Positions 26,555 to 35,739 of a stretch of 64,000 bases of DNA are shown piece by piece. Numbering within the stretch: position 1 is the stretch's first letter; every line of letters begins with the position of its first letter. Position numbers and translations under genes: made by a program. Source of the DNA: Flavobacteriaceae bacterium (lineage in GTDB: Bacteria > Bacteroidota > Bacteroidia > Flavobacteriales > Flavobacteriaceae); contig CP031964.1 of the NCBI GenBank assembly GCA_003443635.1, positions 2,698,321 to 2,762,320 of the forward strand. The letters run 5' to 3'. The notes beneath the pieces are model-generated. The model was not told the DNA's origin and did no database searches. It was given only the letters and a program-made list of their open reading frames with translations.

Positions 26555-27093
26555 AAGAAGCCATTAAAAAGGCAAAAGAAAACAATCAAATCGCATTCAA
26601 TTTTTTGCTAGATACATATTGGAATGACGTTTATGCTTTTTTATTAAAGCGTACTGAAAACGAAAACGATGCTGAAGATATTACAATTCAATCTTTTTCT
26701 AGAGCTTTTGACAAAATCAGCTCTTTTGATGAAACTTATAAATTTAAAACGTGGTTAATCACAATTTCTAAGAATATTCATGTTGATTTATTAAGAAAGA
26801 AAAAAACATCTATTTCTAGTGATAGAGATTCTCATGTAGATAAGCAGGTACAAAATATTATAGATGAATCCCCCACTCCAGAAGATAAATTAATTACTGA
26901 GCAAAATTTAGCAAAATTATTGCGAGATATAAAAAAACTAAAACCTCATTATCAAGAAGTTATAAATTTAAGATATTTTAGAGAGTTGAGTTATCATGAA
27001 ATTTCAATAGAACTCAATGAACCTATGAACAATATTAAAGTGAAACTACTTCGAGCTAAAAAATTATTAGCAGAAATAATACAAGGAAAATAA
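26545..27093 (+). CDS. ECF RNA polymerase sigma factor, second in the region
   Basis: This 182-residue sigma factor begins with TTG inside the end of the glycosyltransferase gene, and no better start exists downstream. Region 2 is NENDAEDITIQSFSRAFDKI and KTWLITISKNIHVDLLRKK. Region 4 is YQEVINLRYFRELSYHEISI then ELNEPMNNIKVKLLRAKKLL. No anti-sigma gene adjoins it. Overlap with the glycosyltransferase gene suggests translational coupling, so it may report on or adjust an envelope process. Confidence 0.92.
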   Translation: MEIKEAIKKAKENNQIAFNFLLDTYWNDVYAFLLKRTENENDAEDITIQSFSRAFDKISSFDETYKFKTWLITISKNIHVDLLRKKKTSISSDRDSHVDKQVQNIIDESPTPEDKLITEQNLAKLLRDIKKLKPHYQEVINLRYFRELSYHEISIELNEPMNNIKVKLLRAKKLLAEIIQGK

Positions 27094-27201
27094 TAATGTA
27101 TTTAATACGCTATAATCTTTCACTTTTCGAGTTTATTTTATTTAGATACCATATATTTGAGATGAGTTATAAAATTCTATAATTTAAAAACACTTCAGTA
27201 T

Positions 27202-28446
27202 TTGAAATTCAATCTAAAAAAACTTGGCCCAGGATTGTTATTTGCTGGTGCTGCCATTGGAGTATCTCATTTGGTACAATCTACAAGAGCTGGAGCTGAT
27301 TTTGGTCTAGGTTTATTATGGGCATTGTTATTGGTAAACCTATTTAAATATCCATTTTTTCAATTCGGAGCTAGATATGCTTCAGCTACAGGAGAGAGTT
27401 TATTAGATGGGTATAAAAAATTAGGGAATGGTATTTTAATAACCTATTATATACTAACATTTGCCACAATGTTTACCATTCAAACTGCTGTAACTATTGT
27501 AACAGCGGGACTTGCCACAACACTTTTCGGAAATTTTTCAACCATTACTATTGGTGGACTTTCAATTTCTAGCATTCAAATTTGGACTGTGATAATCACT
27601 TTAATTTGTATGACTATTTTGTTTATTGGAAAGTATAAACTATTAGACGGTATTATAAAAATAATTATAATTACTCTTACGATTAGTACTATAGGAGCTG
27701 TAATTGTTGCTTTGACTAACAATAATGATTCACTTTCATTTGTTCAGGTCTTACCTAAAGGCACCATTGAAATTGGTTTTTTAGCAGCTTTTATGGGTTG
27801 GATGCCAGCACCATTAGATATTGCTGTTTTTCATTCGTTATGGACAGTCGAAAAAAGAAAAGACAATAATACTTTCAATACAAAAACTGCTCTTTTCGAT
27901 TTTAATATTGGGTATATCAGCACTATTGTTTTAGGAATTTGCTTTGTATTTTTAGGATATCTAGTTATGTATGGAAGCGGAGAAACATTTAGTAGTTCTG
28001 GTGCCATATTTTCAAACCAACTTATAGAAATGTATACTTCTAGTTTAGGAAGTTGGTCTTATGTATTTATAGGTATTGCTGCATTCACTACAATGTTTAG
28101 CACGACATTAACAACATTAGATGCTTCACCAAGAGCAATGCATAGAACATCTCAACTATTATTTAAAAAAATATTTAAAAAAGGATTTTTATTCTGGATT
28201 ATAGTACTAGCCATTGGCACTGTTGTTATCTTTTTTGCCTTTGCTTCAGAAATGGGGTTGTTAATTAAAATAGCTACTATTTTATCTTTTATTACTGCTC
28301 CTTTTTATGCGATTATAAATTATAAACTTATTATAAGTACACATACTCCAAAAGAAGCAAAACCTTCATCTTGGTTACATGTTTTAAGCTGGGGAGGTAT
28401 CCTATTTTTAACAGGATTTAGTGTTTGGTATCTTACCACATTATAG
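27202..28446 (+). CDS. Nramp-family divalent metal transporter, divergent metal site
   Basis: This 414-residue protein has about eleven membrane helices and a TTG start. It has the Nramp architecture: GPGLLFAGAAIGVSH in helix 1 and AAFMGWMPAPLDIAVFHSLW in helix 6. The helix 1 metal motif DPGN of classical Nramp transporters is replaced by GVSH, and the helix 6 MPxN-type motif is MPAP followed by LD. Either it moves a different ion, as in the Nramp-related magnesium transporters, or it is a non-metal relative. It sits alone between a sigma factor gene and lipA. Confidence 0.8.
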   Translation: MKFNLKKLGPGLLFAGAAIGVSHLVQSTRAGADFGLGLLWALLLVNLFKYPFFQFGARYASATGESLLDGYKKLGNGILITYYILTFATMFTIQTAVTIVTAGLATTLFGNFSTITIGGLSISSIQIWTVIITLICMTILFIGKYKLLDGIIKIIIITLTISTIGAVIVALTNNNDSLSFVQVLPKGTIEIGFLAAFMGWMPAPLDIAVFHSLWTVEKRKDNNTFNTKTALFDFNIGYISTIVLGICFVFLGYLVMYGSGETFSSSGAIFSNQLIEMYTSSLGSWSYVFIGIAAFTTMFSTTLTTLDASPRAMHRTSQLLFKKIFKKGFLFWIIVLAIGTVVIFFAFASEMGLLIKIATILSFITAPFYAIINYKLIISTHTPKEAKPSSWLHVLSWGGILFLTGFSVWYLTTL

Positions 28447-28469
28447 AGTTTTCTTAACAGAATACTTTG

Positions 28470-28477
28470 TATCTTTG
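28470..28477 (+). promoter_or_regulatory. -7 box of the lipA-gap unit
   Basis: TATCTTTG lies 21 nt ahead of the lipA start codon and matches TAnnTTTG. Confidence 0.6.
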
Positions 28478-28498
28478 TTTCAAATTATCACATAATTC

Positions 28499-29377
28499 AT
28501 GAGTGCAGAAATTGCTTCAAACACAAAGCCTGAACGCCAAGCAAAACCTAAATGGTTACGCGTTAAACTTCCAACAGGAAAAAAGTATACAGAACTTAGA
28601 GGTTTAGTAGATAAATATCAACTAAATACTATATGTACATCTGGTAGTTGCCCTAATATGGGTGAATGCTGGGGAGAAGGAACAGCTACATTTATGATTT
28701 TAGGCAATATTTGTACAAGATCCTGTGGCTTTTGTGGTGTAAAAACTGGACGACCAGAAACTGTAGATTGGGATGAACCAGAAAAAGTTGCTCGTTCTAT
28801 TAAGATTATGCAGATTAAACATGCTGTTCTAACTAGTGTTGATAGAGATGATTTAAAAGACATGGGAAGTATTATGTGGGCAGAAACGGTTAAAGCTGTT
28901 CGTAGAATGAACCCTCAAACAACGCTTGAAACACTTATACCTGATTTTCAAGGTATAGAACAACATATCGATAGGATTTTAAATGTTGCACCAGAGGTCG
29001 TATCCCATAATATGGAAACAGTTCGCAGGTTAACGAGAGAAGTGCGTATTCAAGCAAAATATGATAGGAGTCTTCAGGTTTTAAATTATTTAAAAACCCA
29101 AGGACAACGTCGTACTAAAACTGGAATTATGTTAGGTTTAGGAGAAACCAGAGAAGAGGTTATCGAAACTCTTCACGATCTTAAAGATGCTCAAGTAGAT
29201 GTAGTTACTATTGGTCAATATTTACAACCAAGTAAAAAGCATTTACCTGTAAAACAGTTTATCACTCCAGATCAGTTTACTGAATACAAAGAGATAGGAT
29301 TAAATTTAGGGTTCCGCCATGTAGAAAGTAGTGCTCTTGTAAGATCTTCATATAAAGCTCAAAAACATATTAATTAA
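28499..29377 (+). CDS. lipA: lipoyl synthase
   Basis: This 292-residue radical-SAM enzyme inserts two sulfur atoms into protein-bound octanoyl groups. It has the LipA-specific auxiliary cluster CxxxxCxxxxxC (Cys 46, 51 and 57 in [14 protein letters not shown]) and the radical SAM CxxxCxxC (Cys 72, 76 and 79 in CTRSCGFC). It also has the C-terminal RSSYKA with the serine that ligates the auxiliary cluster. It is followed 3 bp later by a GAPDH gene, so lipoylation and glycolysis genes are co-transcribed here. Confidence 0.98.
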   Translation: MSAEIASNTKPERQAKPKWLRVKLPTGKKYTELRGLVDKYQLNTICTSGSCPNMGECWGEGTATFMILGNICTRSCGFCGVKTGRPETVDWDEPEKVARSIKIMQIKHAVLTSVDRDDLKDMGSIMWAETVKAVRRMNPQTTLETLIPDFQGIEQHIDRILNVAPEVVSHNMETVRRLTREVRIQAKYDRSLQVLNYLKTQGQRRTKTGIMLGLGETREEVIETLHDLKDAQVDVVTIGQYLQPSKKHLPVKQFITPDQFTEYKEIGLNLGFRHVESSALVRSSYKAQKHIN

Positions 29378-29380
29378 AGT

Positions 29381-30376
29381 ATGATTAATATAGCCATAAA
29401 TGGTTTTGGAAGAATAGGAAGGCGTGTTTTTAGATTAATTGAGGCACAAAAAGATATTCAAGTTGTTGCTATTAATGATATAGCTAATACAAAAACACTA
29501 AGTCATCTATTAAAATATGATAGTATTCATGGAGTTCTTAATGCTAAAATTGGTTCAAATGAAAATCATATCATAGTTAATAATAAACAAGTTCCTTTAT
29601 TAAATTCAAAAGACATCTCTACAATTAGCTGGAAACCATATAATGTAGATTATGTTATTGAATGCACAGGAAAATATAAGACAAAAGAAAGTTTAAAGCA
29701 TCATATTAATAATGGAGCTGCTAAAGTTATCTTATCTGTACCTCCACAAGATGATGATATAAAAACGATAGCTCTAGGAGTTAATGAGCATACTCTTACA
29801 AAAGACGAAACAATTATCTCTAATGCGTCTTGTACAACAAATAATGCTGCTCCGATGATAGATATTATAGATAAGCTTTATAATATTAAGCAAGCCTATA
29901 TTACTACAATACATTCTTATACTACAGATCAAAGTTTACATGATCAACCTCATCGTGATTTACGTCGTGCTAGAGCAGCTGGGCAATCTATTGTACCAAC
30001 TACTACTGGAGCTGCAAAGGCAATTACTAAAATATTTCCAAAATTATCCAATGTTATAGGAGGTTGCGGTATAAGAGTACCTGTAGCCAATGGTTCACTT
30101 ACAGATATTACATTTAATGTTCGCAAAGTAGCTACGGTTCAAGAAATTAATAAAGCTTTCAAAAATGCTTCAAAAAACAAGTATGAAGGTATTTTAGAGT
30201 ATACTGAAGATCCAATTGTATCTATTGATATTGTTGGAAATACACACTCTTGTATTTTTGACGCACAAATGACTTCTGTTATTGGAGATATGGTTAAAAT
30301 CATTGGATGGTATGATAATGAAACAGGGTATTCAAGTAGGATCATTGACTTGATTCACTATTTATCAAGTAAATAA
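29381..30376 (+). CDS. gap: glyceraldehyde-3-phosphate dehydrogenase, type I
   Basis: This 331-residue enzyme has the NAD-binding N-terminus INGFGRIGRRVFR (6-18), and Asp 33 after VVAIN favours NAD. The catalytic Cys 151 lies in ASCTTNN and the conserved strand WYDNETGYSSR is near the C-terminus. The normally invariant SAPAKGD loop reads SVPPQDDD, so it is a divergent type I member. It may be a second isoform with a gluconeogenic or NADPH-linked role. It lies 3 bp after lipA. Confidence 0.92.
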   Translation: MINIAINGFGRIGRRVFRLIEAQKDIQVVAINDIANTKTLSHLLKYDSIHGVLNAKIGSNENHIIVNNKQVPLLNSKDISTISWKPYNVDYVIECTGKYKTKESLKHHINNGAAKVILSVPPQDDDIKTIALGVNEHTLTKDETIISNASCTTNNAAPMIDIIDKLYNIKQAYITTIHSYTTDQSLHDQPHRDLRRARAAGQSIVPTTTGAAKAITKIFPKLSNVIGGCGIRVPVANGSLTDITFNVRKVATVQEINKAFKNASKNKYEGILEYTEDPIVSIDIVGNTHSCIFDAQMTSVIGDMVKIIGWYDNETGYSSRIIDLIHYLSSK

Positions 30377-30403
30377 ATCATCTAAAAAGCTACAAAAAAA
30401 TGC

Positions 30404-30440
30404 ATTTTATCGAATATATTACTATATTTGTCGATAAAAT
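30404..30440 (+). promoter_or_regulatory. dyad flanking the -7 box of the hybrid kinase gene
   Basis: ATTTTATCGA (30404-30413) and TCGATAAAAT (30431-30440) form a perfect 10-bp inverted repeat separated by 17 bp. The -7 box TATATTTG (30423-30430) lies between the arms. Binding there would block or position RNA polymerase. The inner TTATCG and CGATAA halves recur at similar spacing in both collagen-like gene promoters. Confidence 0.55.
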
Positions 30441-30448
30441 GACTCTAA

Positions 30449-32677
30449 ATGTCCCGAATCAAATATTACATATTTGTATTTTTAGTTTCAATTGCTTCTC
30501 ATCATTATGCACAAAATAATAGTGGGCAAGATTCTGCATTAAATAAAAATACTATTGAAAATAGTATTAATAAAGCTGAATTAGAGATACAAAACGGCAA
30601 CTTATTTGATGCTGGAAGTACACTTAGAAATGCTTTAATTAATGCCGAAACAATTGATGATAAAAAGCTTCAAGGAATAATACAATCGAAAATAGCAAAG
30701 CTTCAATATTTAATTGAGGATAATGACAAAGCTAAAATTACAATCATTAAGGCAATTAATATACAAAGAGAACTTAATGACAAAAACAATTTAGCAATAT
30801 CTAGATATATTTCAGGGTTAATTCATTTAAAAATTAAAGAATATGTAACTGCACTCGATTTATTTAAATCGGCTAAAACAATATTTGAAGAAGAAAATCG
30901 CAATGAATTTATTGCAGAGATTGCATTAAATCAAGCTATTTGTCATATAGAATTAAACAATTTGAGCTCTGCTTCATTTTTTATAGATGAATCTATTTCA
31001 TTAGCAAGAAAACATAATATTCCAAAAGTAGAAAGCGCTGCGTTAATTAAAAATGGTATTGTTACTTCTAAAGAAGAAAATTATAATAAAGCATTATTTT
31101 TAACTCAAGAAGGGTTAGAAAAAGCAAGGCAAATTGGTTCGTTAGAATTGATTAATGATGGTTACAAAGCATTAAGTGATATATATACATTACAAGAAAA
31201 CTATCAAGAAGCTAATATTAACTTAAGACATTATATTGCTATAAATGATTCTATTCAAACTATAAGGAAAGAAACTTTATCTCCAGAAAAGAACGCACAA
31301 TCTCTTCTTAATGATAGAGATGCGCTTATAAATAAATTAGAGGCTGAGGGGTTAGAACAAAAAAAAGAGGATAATTTATCACAATTAACAACTATACTAA
31401 GTGTTGCTTTAATTACGATATTATCACTTTTAACATTGTCATTATACAAAAACAATAATATTAGAATTAAAACTAATAATATGTTGTATCGTAAAAATGA
31501 TGAACTTTTAACTGAAAAAGAAAGAGCGGAAATTGCTGCAAAAACTAAAACAAATTTTTTATCTACAGTAACACATGAGCTAAGAACTCCACTCTATGCA
31601 GTAACAGGTTTAACCAATATGTTATTAGAAGAAAATCCAAAAAAAGAACAAATACAACATTTAAAATCTCTTAAATTTTCTGGAGATTATCTACTTACAT
31701 TTATTAATGACATTCTTCAAATCAATAAAATTGAAGCTAATAAAGTTGAACTTGATCCAGAAATATTCAACCTTAAACATAAAGTAGAAAATGTAATTTC
31801 AGCATTAAATAATTCAGCACTAGATAATAATACAATGATTCACTTTGAGTATGATAAGCATCTCCCTGAAACATTTAATGGTGATCAATTAAAGATATCT
31901 CAAATTCTCATTAATTTAATTGGTAATTCAATCAAGTTCACAAAAAATGGAGATATCTGGGCTAAAGTAACGCTTGTTTCAAAAAATAAATCAATGCATA
32001 ATGTCCGATTAGAGATTAAAGATAACGGTATAGGAATTACTAAAGAGAAGCAAGATAACATGTTCGAGAGTTTTTCTCAAGGTTCGGTGCAAATTAATCG
32101 TAAATACGGTGGAACCGGATTAGGGCTTTCTATCGTAAAAGGATTGGTAGATATTTTAAAAGGAAAAATTTATTTAAAAAGTGAGCTCGGTAAAGGAACA
32201 AGTTTTTTCATAGAATTTCCATTAGAAGAAGCAAAGGAACTAGCAATTCCTGTAAAAAAGGACTATTCTAAAAGCATTAGTGATTTAGATTTAGGTAAGG
32301 TTAAAATTTTGGTTGTAGAAGATAATAAAATCAATCAAATGATTACCAAAAAAATACTAACTAAAATGGGCATCAATTGTGAGCTCGTAGATAATGGTGA
32401 AGATGCAGTTGAAAAAGTTAAAGAAATTAAATATGATGTTGTATTAATGGATATACACATGCCAGGTATTAGCGGGTTAGAAGCCACAAAACGCATTAGA
32501 GCATTTAATAAAGAACTTACTATTTTTGCACTTACAGCTGTTACTCTTGAAGATAAAATGCAAGAATTTGATGATGCTGGTTTTAACGATATTATTTCTA
32601 AACCTTTTAAACAAGAAGATTTTGAAAAGAAATTGTACGAAGCCCTATCTGGTGGAGCTTCATCTATTTCAGCCTAA
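30449..32677 (+). CDS. TPR-containing hybrid histidine kinase/response regulator
   Basis: This 742-residue protein has a signal peptide, a periplasmic TPR region (about 30-270) and a membrane helix (about 313-333). A HisKA domain follows with His 376 in VTHELRTP. The HATPase has N box ILINLIGNSIKF, G1 DNGIGI and G2 GGTGLGLS. The C-terminal receiver has phospho-acceptor Asp 668 in VVLMDIHMP and Lys 718. There is no DNA-binding domain, so output goes through the receiver or a partner. No partner regulator gene adjoins it. Its 3' end overlaps the convergent lpxK gene by 9 bp. Confidence 0.93.
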   Translation: MSRIKYYIFVFLVSIASHHYAQNNSGQDSALNKNTIENSINKAELEIQNGNLFDAGSTLRNALINAETIDDKKLQGIIQSKIAKLQYLIEDNDKAKITIIKAINIQRELNDKNNLAISRYISGLIHLKIKEYVTALDLFKSAKTIFEEENRNEFIAEIALNQAICHIELNNLSSASFFIDESISLARKHNIPKVESAALIKNGIVTSKEENYNKALFLTQEGLEKARQIGSLELINDGYKALSDIYTLQENYQEANINLRHYIAINDSIQTIRKETLSPEKNAQSLLNDRDALINKLEAEGLEQKKEDNLSQLTTILSVALITILSLLTLSLYKNNNIRIKTNNMLYRKNDELLTEKERAEIAAKTKTNFLSTVTHELRTPLYAVTGLTNMLLEENPKKEQIQHLKSLKFSGDYLLTFINDILQINKIEANKVELDPEIFNLKHKVENVISALNNSALDNNTMIHFEYDKHLPETFNGDQLKISQILINLIGNSIKFTKNGDIWAKVTLVSKNKSMHNVRLEIKDNGIGITKEKQDNMFESFSQGSVQINRKYGGTGLGLSIVKGLVDILKGKIYLKSELGKGTSFFIEFPLEEAKELAIPVKKDYSKSISDLDLGKVKILVVEDNKINQMITKKILTKMGINCELVDNGEDAVEKVKEIKYDVVLMDIHMPGISGLEATKRIRAFNKELTIFALTAVTLEDKMQEFDDAGFNDIISKPFKQEDFEKKLYEALSGGASSISA

Positions 32678-33694
32678 CGTTTTTGAAGTTTTACTTATTA
32701 CATAATCTTTTATACACTTATTAAATTCTTCTTCTTGAAACATTTTTGTTTCAATAGGCAGATAGTAAAGTATATCACTATTCATTTTATCTTTTAATCT
32801 CATAAAATCTTTTTCAGTAGTAAGTATAAAAGATTTAGACTTAAGTATACTTATTTCATTAACAGAAAATTCATGATGATCTTTAAACCTTAAATGTTCA
32901 AAAGAAAATCCTTCAGAGTTTAAAAAATCTATTAATGGTTTAGGATTTGCTATTCCAGTAACCAAAGTAAACTCATTTACTTTTAATTTAGATAATGATA
33001 TATCACTATCTAAAGAATATACTTTGTCAGAATACTTAATACTACTAAAAAACACATCTTGATGACTTAATGGTTTTATTTTTTTAATAATCGTTTCTTG
33101 TTCTTGTATACTAATTGTAGGAGGGCATTTGGTAACTATAATTATATTAGCACGTTTTGCTCCAATTTTTGGTTCTCGTAAATCTCCTGTAGGTAATACA
33201 AAATCATCTACATAAAGTTTACTATAAGTAGTAAGCAATATATTAAAATTTGCATTAACTTTTCGGTGTTGAAAAGCATCATCTAATAAAATAACTTCTG
33301 GGGGCTCAGCTAGATTTTCTAATTCTGCTATTCCATTTTGTCTGTTAGCATCAACACTTACAATTACATCTTTAAATTTCTGATAAAATTGAAAAGGTTC
33401 ATCTCCTAGGGATAAAGCAGAAGATTTTTCATTTGCTAAAATAAAACCAGTAGTATTACGCTTATATCCTCTACTTAAAGTTGCAATTTTATAATGGTCC
33501 TGTAATATTTTTATGAGATATTCAATCATTGGTGATTTTCCAGTTCCACCAACACTCAAATTACCGACAGTAATTAATGGCAATTCATATGATTTAGAAT
33601 TAAAAATCCCTTCATCATAAGCTTTATTGCGCAACCAAGTAACAGCGTAATAAATAGGTACTATAGGAAACAATATTTTTCGCACCAATTTCAT
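32669..33694 (-). CDS. lpxK: tetraacyldisaccharide 4'-kinase
   Basis: This 341-residue inner-membrane-associated kinase phosphorylates the lipid A precursor. The P-loop is GNLSVGGTGKSP (44-55). ILLDDAFQHRKV is the Walker B-like motif with the DDAFQHR signature, and FKDHHEFS and LTTEKDFMRL are conserved. The N-terminal hydrophobic stretch (about 8-20) fits membrane association. It is convergent with the hybrid kinase gene and divergent from the Nif3-like gene. Its presence implies a lipid A-bearing outer membrane. Confidence 0.97.
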   Translation of the reverse strand: MKLVRKILFPIVPIYYAVTWLRNKAYDEGIFNSKSYELPLITVGNLSVGGTGKSPMIEYLIKILQDHYKIATLSRGYKRNTTGFILANEKSSALSLGDEPFQFYQKFKDVIVSVDANRQNGIAELENLAEPPEVILLDDAFQHRKVNANFNILLTTYSKLYVDDFVLPTGDLREPKIGAKRANIIIVTKCPPTISIQEQETIIKKIKPLSHQDVFFSSIKYSDKVYSLDSDISLSKLKVNEFTLVTGIANPKPLIDFLNSEGFSFEHLRFKDHHEFSVNEISILKSKSFILTTEKDFMRLKDKMNSDILYYLPIETKMFQEEEFNKCIKDYVISKTSKTLG

Positions 33695-33713
33695 AGCAAC
33701 GAAAGTAATTATT

Positions 33714-33721
33714 TATATTTG
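33714..33721 (+). promoter_or_regulatory. -7 box of the Nif3-like gene unit
   Basis: TATATTTG lies 20 nt before the ATG of the Nif3-like gene, in the 47-bp divergent space shared with lpxK. Confidence 0.6.
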
Positions 33722-33741
33722 AACTTAAACAGAAAAAACTT

Positions 33742-34836
33742 ATGATTGTTCAAGATGTTATTACTCATTTAAATGAATTATCGCCAATAAGCTATGCAGA
33801 AGATTTTGATAACGTAGGCTTGTTAGTAGGAAATAAAAATAGCAAAGTTACTGGCATTTTGGTAACCTTGGATACCCTTGAACCTGTAATTGATGAAGCA
33901 ATAGAAAACAATTGTAACCTTGTTGTTAGCTTTCATCCTATTATTTTTAAAGGGTTAAAAAAACTAACTGGTAATTCTTATGTTGAACGTGTTGTAATGA
34001 AAGCAATAAAGCATGAGGTAGCTATTTTTGCAATCCATACAGCTCTAGATAATGCGTTTTATGGTGTGAATGATATGATTTGTAATAAAATTGGATTAGT
34101 AAATCGAGAAATCTTAATTCCTCAAAGTGGAAGCATAAAAAAGCTAACAACTTATGTCCCTAAAGATGAAGCAAAAACGCTTCGTGAAGCTCTATTTAAT
34201 GCCGGAGCAGGAAGCATAGGTAATTATGACCATTGTAGTTTTAATGTTGATGGAATAGGTACTTTTAATGGTAACGAAAATTCAAATCCTACAAAAGGTA
34301 AAAAAGGTATCACTCAAAACGAAAAAGAAACACAAATATCCATAACATATACAAAACATTTGGAGTCTAAAATCATTGATACACTATTAAAATCGCATTC
34401 TTATGAAGAAGTCGCTTATGAGATTTCAACTCTAGATAACAAAAATCAAAATATCGGTATGGGAATGATCGGAGTTTTAGAAAACCCTATGGACGAAAAT
34501 TCTTTTCTACAACATATAAAATCTACAATGCAAGTACATACGATTAGGCATTCGAAATTATTTGATAAGCCTATTCAAAAAGTAGCTGTACTAGGTGGTT
34601 CAGGTAGTTTTGCAATTACTGCTGCAAAAGCAGCAAAAGCAGACATTTTTATCACTGCAGATCTTAAGTATCATGATTTTTTCTCAGCTGAAAATGATAT
34701 TGTTTTGGCTGATATTGGTCACTATGAAAGTGAGCAATTCACAAAAAACCTTTTAGTTGCTTATCTTACAAAAAAAATTCCTAATTTTGCAATCGTTTTA
34801 TCAAACACAAACACAAATCCTGTAAAGTATATATAA
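33742..34836 (+). CDS. Nif3-like dinuclear metal centre hexameric protein
   Basis: This 364-residue protein is of the long YqfO type, with a PII-like insert in the middle of the Nif3 domain. Metal-binding motifs are SFHPIIFKGLK and IHTALDNAFYGVND in the first part, and DIGHYESEQ at the end. One proposed role in the family is GTP cyclohydrolase 1 type 2, but the physiological function is unsettled. The next gene, a coiled-coil protein, starts 2 bp after the stop, a pairing that is conserved in Bacteroidota and other phyla. Confidence 0.92.
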   Translation: MIVQDVITHLNELSPISYAEDFDNVGLLVGNKNSKVTGILVTLDTLEPVIDEAIENNCNLVVSFHPIIFKGLKKLTGNSYVERVVMKAIKHEVAIFAIHTALDNAFYGVNDMICNKIGLVNREILIPQSGSIKKLTTYVPKDEAKTLREALFNAGAGSIGNYDHCSFNVDGIGTFNGNENSNPTKGKKGITQNEKETQISITYTKHLESKIIDTLLKSHSYEEVAYEISTLDNKNQNIGMGMIGVLENPMDENSFLQHIKSTMQVHTIRHSKLFDKPIQKVAVLGGSGSFAITAAKAAKADIFITADLKYHDFFSAENDIVLADIGHYESEQFTKNLLVAYLTKKIPNFAIVLSNTNTNPVKYI

Positions 34837-34838
34837 GC

Positions 34839-35618
34839 ATGGCTAAAAAGAAAGAAGTTACTGTAGAAGAGCGGTTAAGAGCATTGTACGACCTACAATT
34901 AATCGATTCTCGCGTTGACGAAATTAGAAATGTAAGAGGAGAATTACCTTTAGAAGTTGGTGATTTAGAAGATGAGATCGAAGGTTTAAATACTAGGCTT
35001 CAAAAATTAAATGATAGTCTTACAAATATAGATGATCAAATTAAAGCGAAAAAAAATTTAATTGAAGAAGCTAAAACTTTAATTAAAAAATACGCTGAAC
35101 AGCAAAAAAATGTTAGAAATAACAGAGAATACAATTCTTTAACCAAAGAAACTGAATTTCAAGAATTAGAAATTCAATTAGCAGAAAAACATATTAAAGA
35201 GTTTAAAATTCAAATCGAACAAAAAAATGAGGTAATCGATGAGAATAAAAACCGTTTAAAAGAACGTAATGAGCATTTAAAGCACAAGAAAAGTGAATTA
35301 GATGCTATTTTAGCCGAAACCGCAAAAGAAGAAGAAGCATTGCTAAAAAAATCTGACGAATATAAAAAATCTATAGAAGAACGTTTAGTTGTAGCTTATA
35401 CTAGAATTCGTTCAAATGTAAAAAATGGATTAGCAGTTGTAGCTATAGAGAGAGGTGCTTCTGGAGGATCATTTTTCACAATTCCACCACAAGTACAAAT
35501 GGAAATTGCATCACGTAAAAAAATAATTACTGATGAACATAGCGGTCGTATTTTAGTAGATGAAATTTTGGCAACAGAACAAAGAGAAAAAATGGAAAAA
35601 TTATTTTCGAAACTATAA
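34839..35618 (+). CDS. coiled-coil protein with degenerate zinc ribbon
   Basis: This 259-residue protein has a long antiparallel coiled-coil hairpin (about 8-185) and a C-terminal domain that corresponds to the zinc ribbon of the CT398/zf-RING_7 family. The usual CxxC pairs are gone: GASGGSFFTIPPQ has Ser 208 and Ser 211, and TDEHSGRILVDE (231-242) has no Cys either. The whole protein contains no cysteine. The surrounding ribbon residues (IPPQ, ASRKKII, GRILVD) remain conserved, so the fold is probably kept without metal. It is co-transcribed with the Nif3-like gene. The role is unknown. Confidence 0.85.
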   Translation: MAKKKEVTVEERLRALYDLQLIDSRVDEIRNVRGELPLEVGDLEDEIEGLNTRLQKLNDSLTNIDDQIKAKKNLIEEAKTLIKKYAEQQKNVRNNREYNSLTKETEFQELEIQLAEKHIKEFKIQIEQKNEVIDENKNRLKERNEHLKHKKSELDAILAETAKEEEALLKKSDEYKKSIEERLVVAYTRIRSNVKNGLAVVAIERGASGGSFFTIPPQVQMEIASRKKIITDEHSGRILVDEILATEQREKMEKLFSKL

Positions 35619-35628
35619 TTTCAATTTT

Positions 35629-35675
35629 ATAAAACAAAAAAGCCTTTACAAATTGTAAAGGCTTTTTTGTTTTAT
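35629..35675. terminator. strong bidirectional intrinsic terminator
   Basis: A perfect 21-bp inverted repeat (35629-35649 and 35655-35675) with a 5-nt loop. The GC core AGCCTTTAC/GTAAAGGCT is followed by TTTTTTG. Confidence 0.9.
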
Positions 35676-35739
35676 AAAGTCTTCCTAATAATGTTAAGAT
35701 TTATTTTTTTATCCGACATAAATATTAAATAAATAATAG

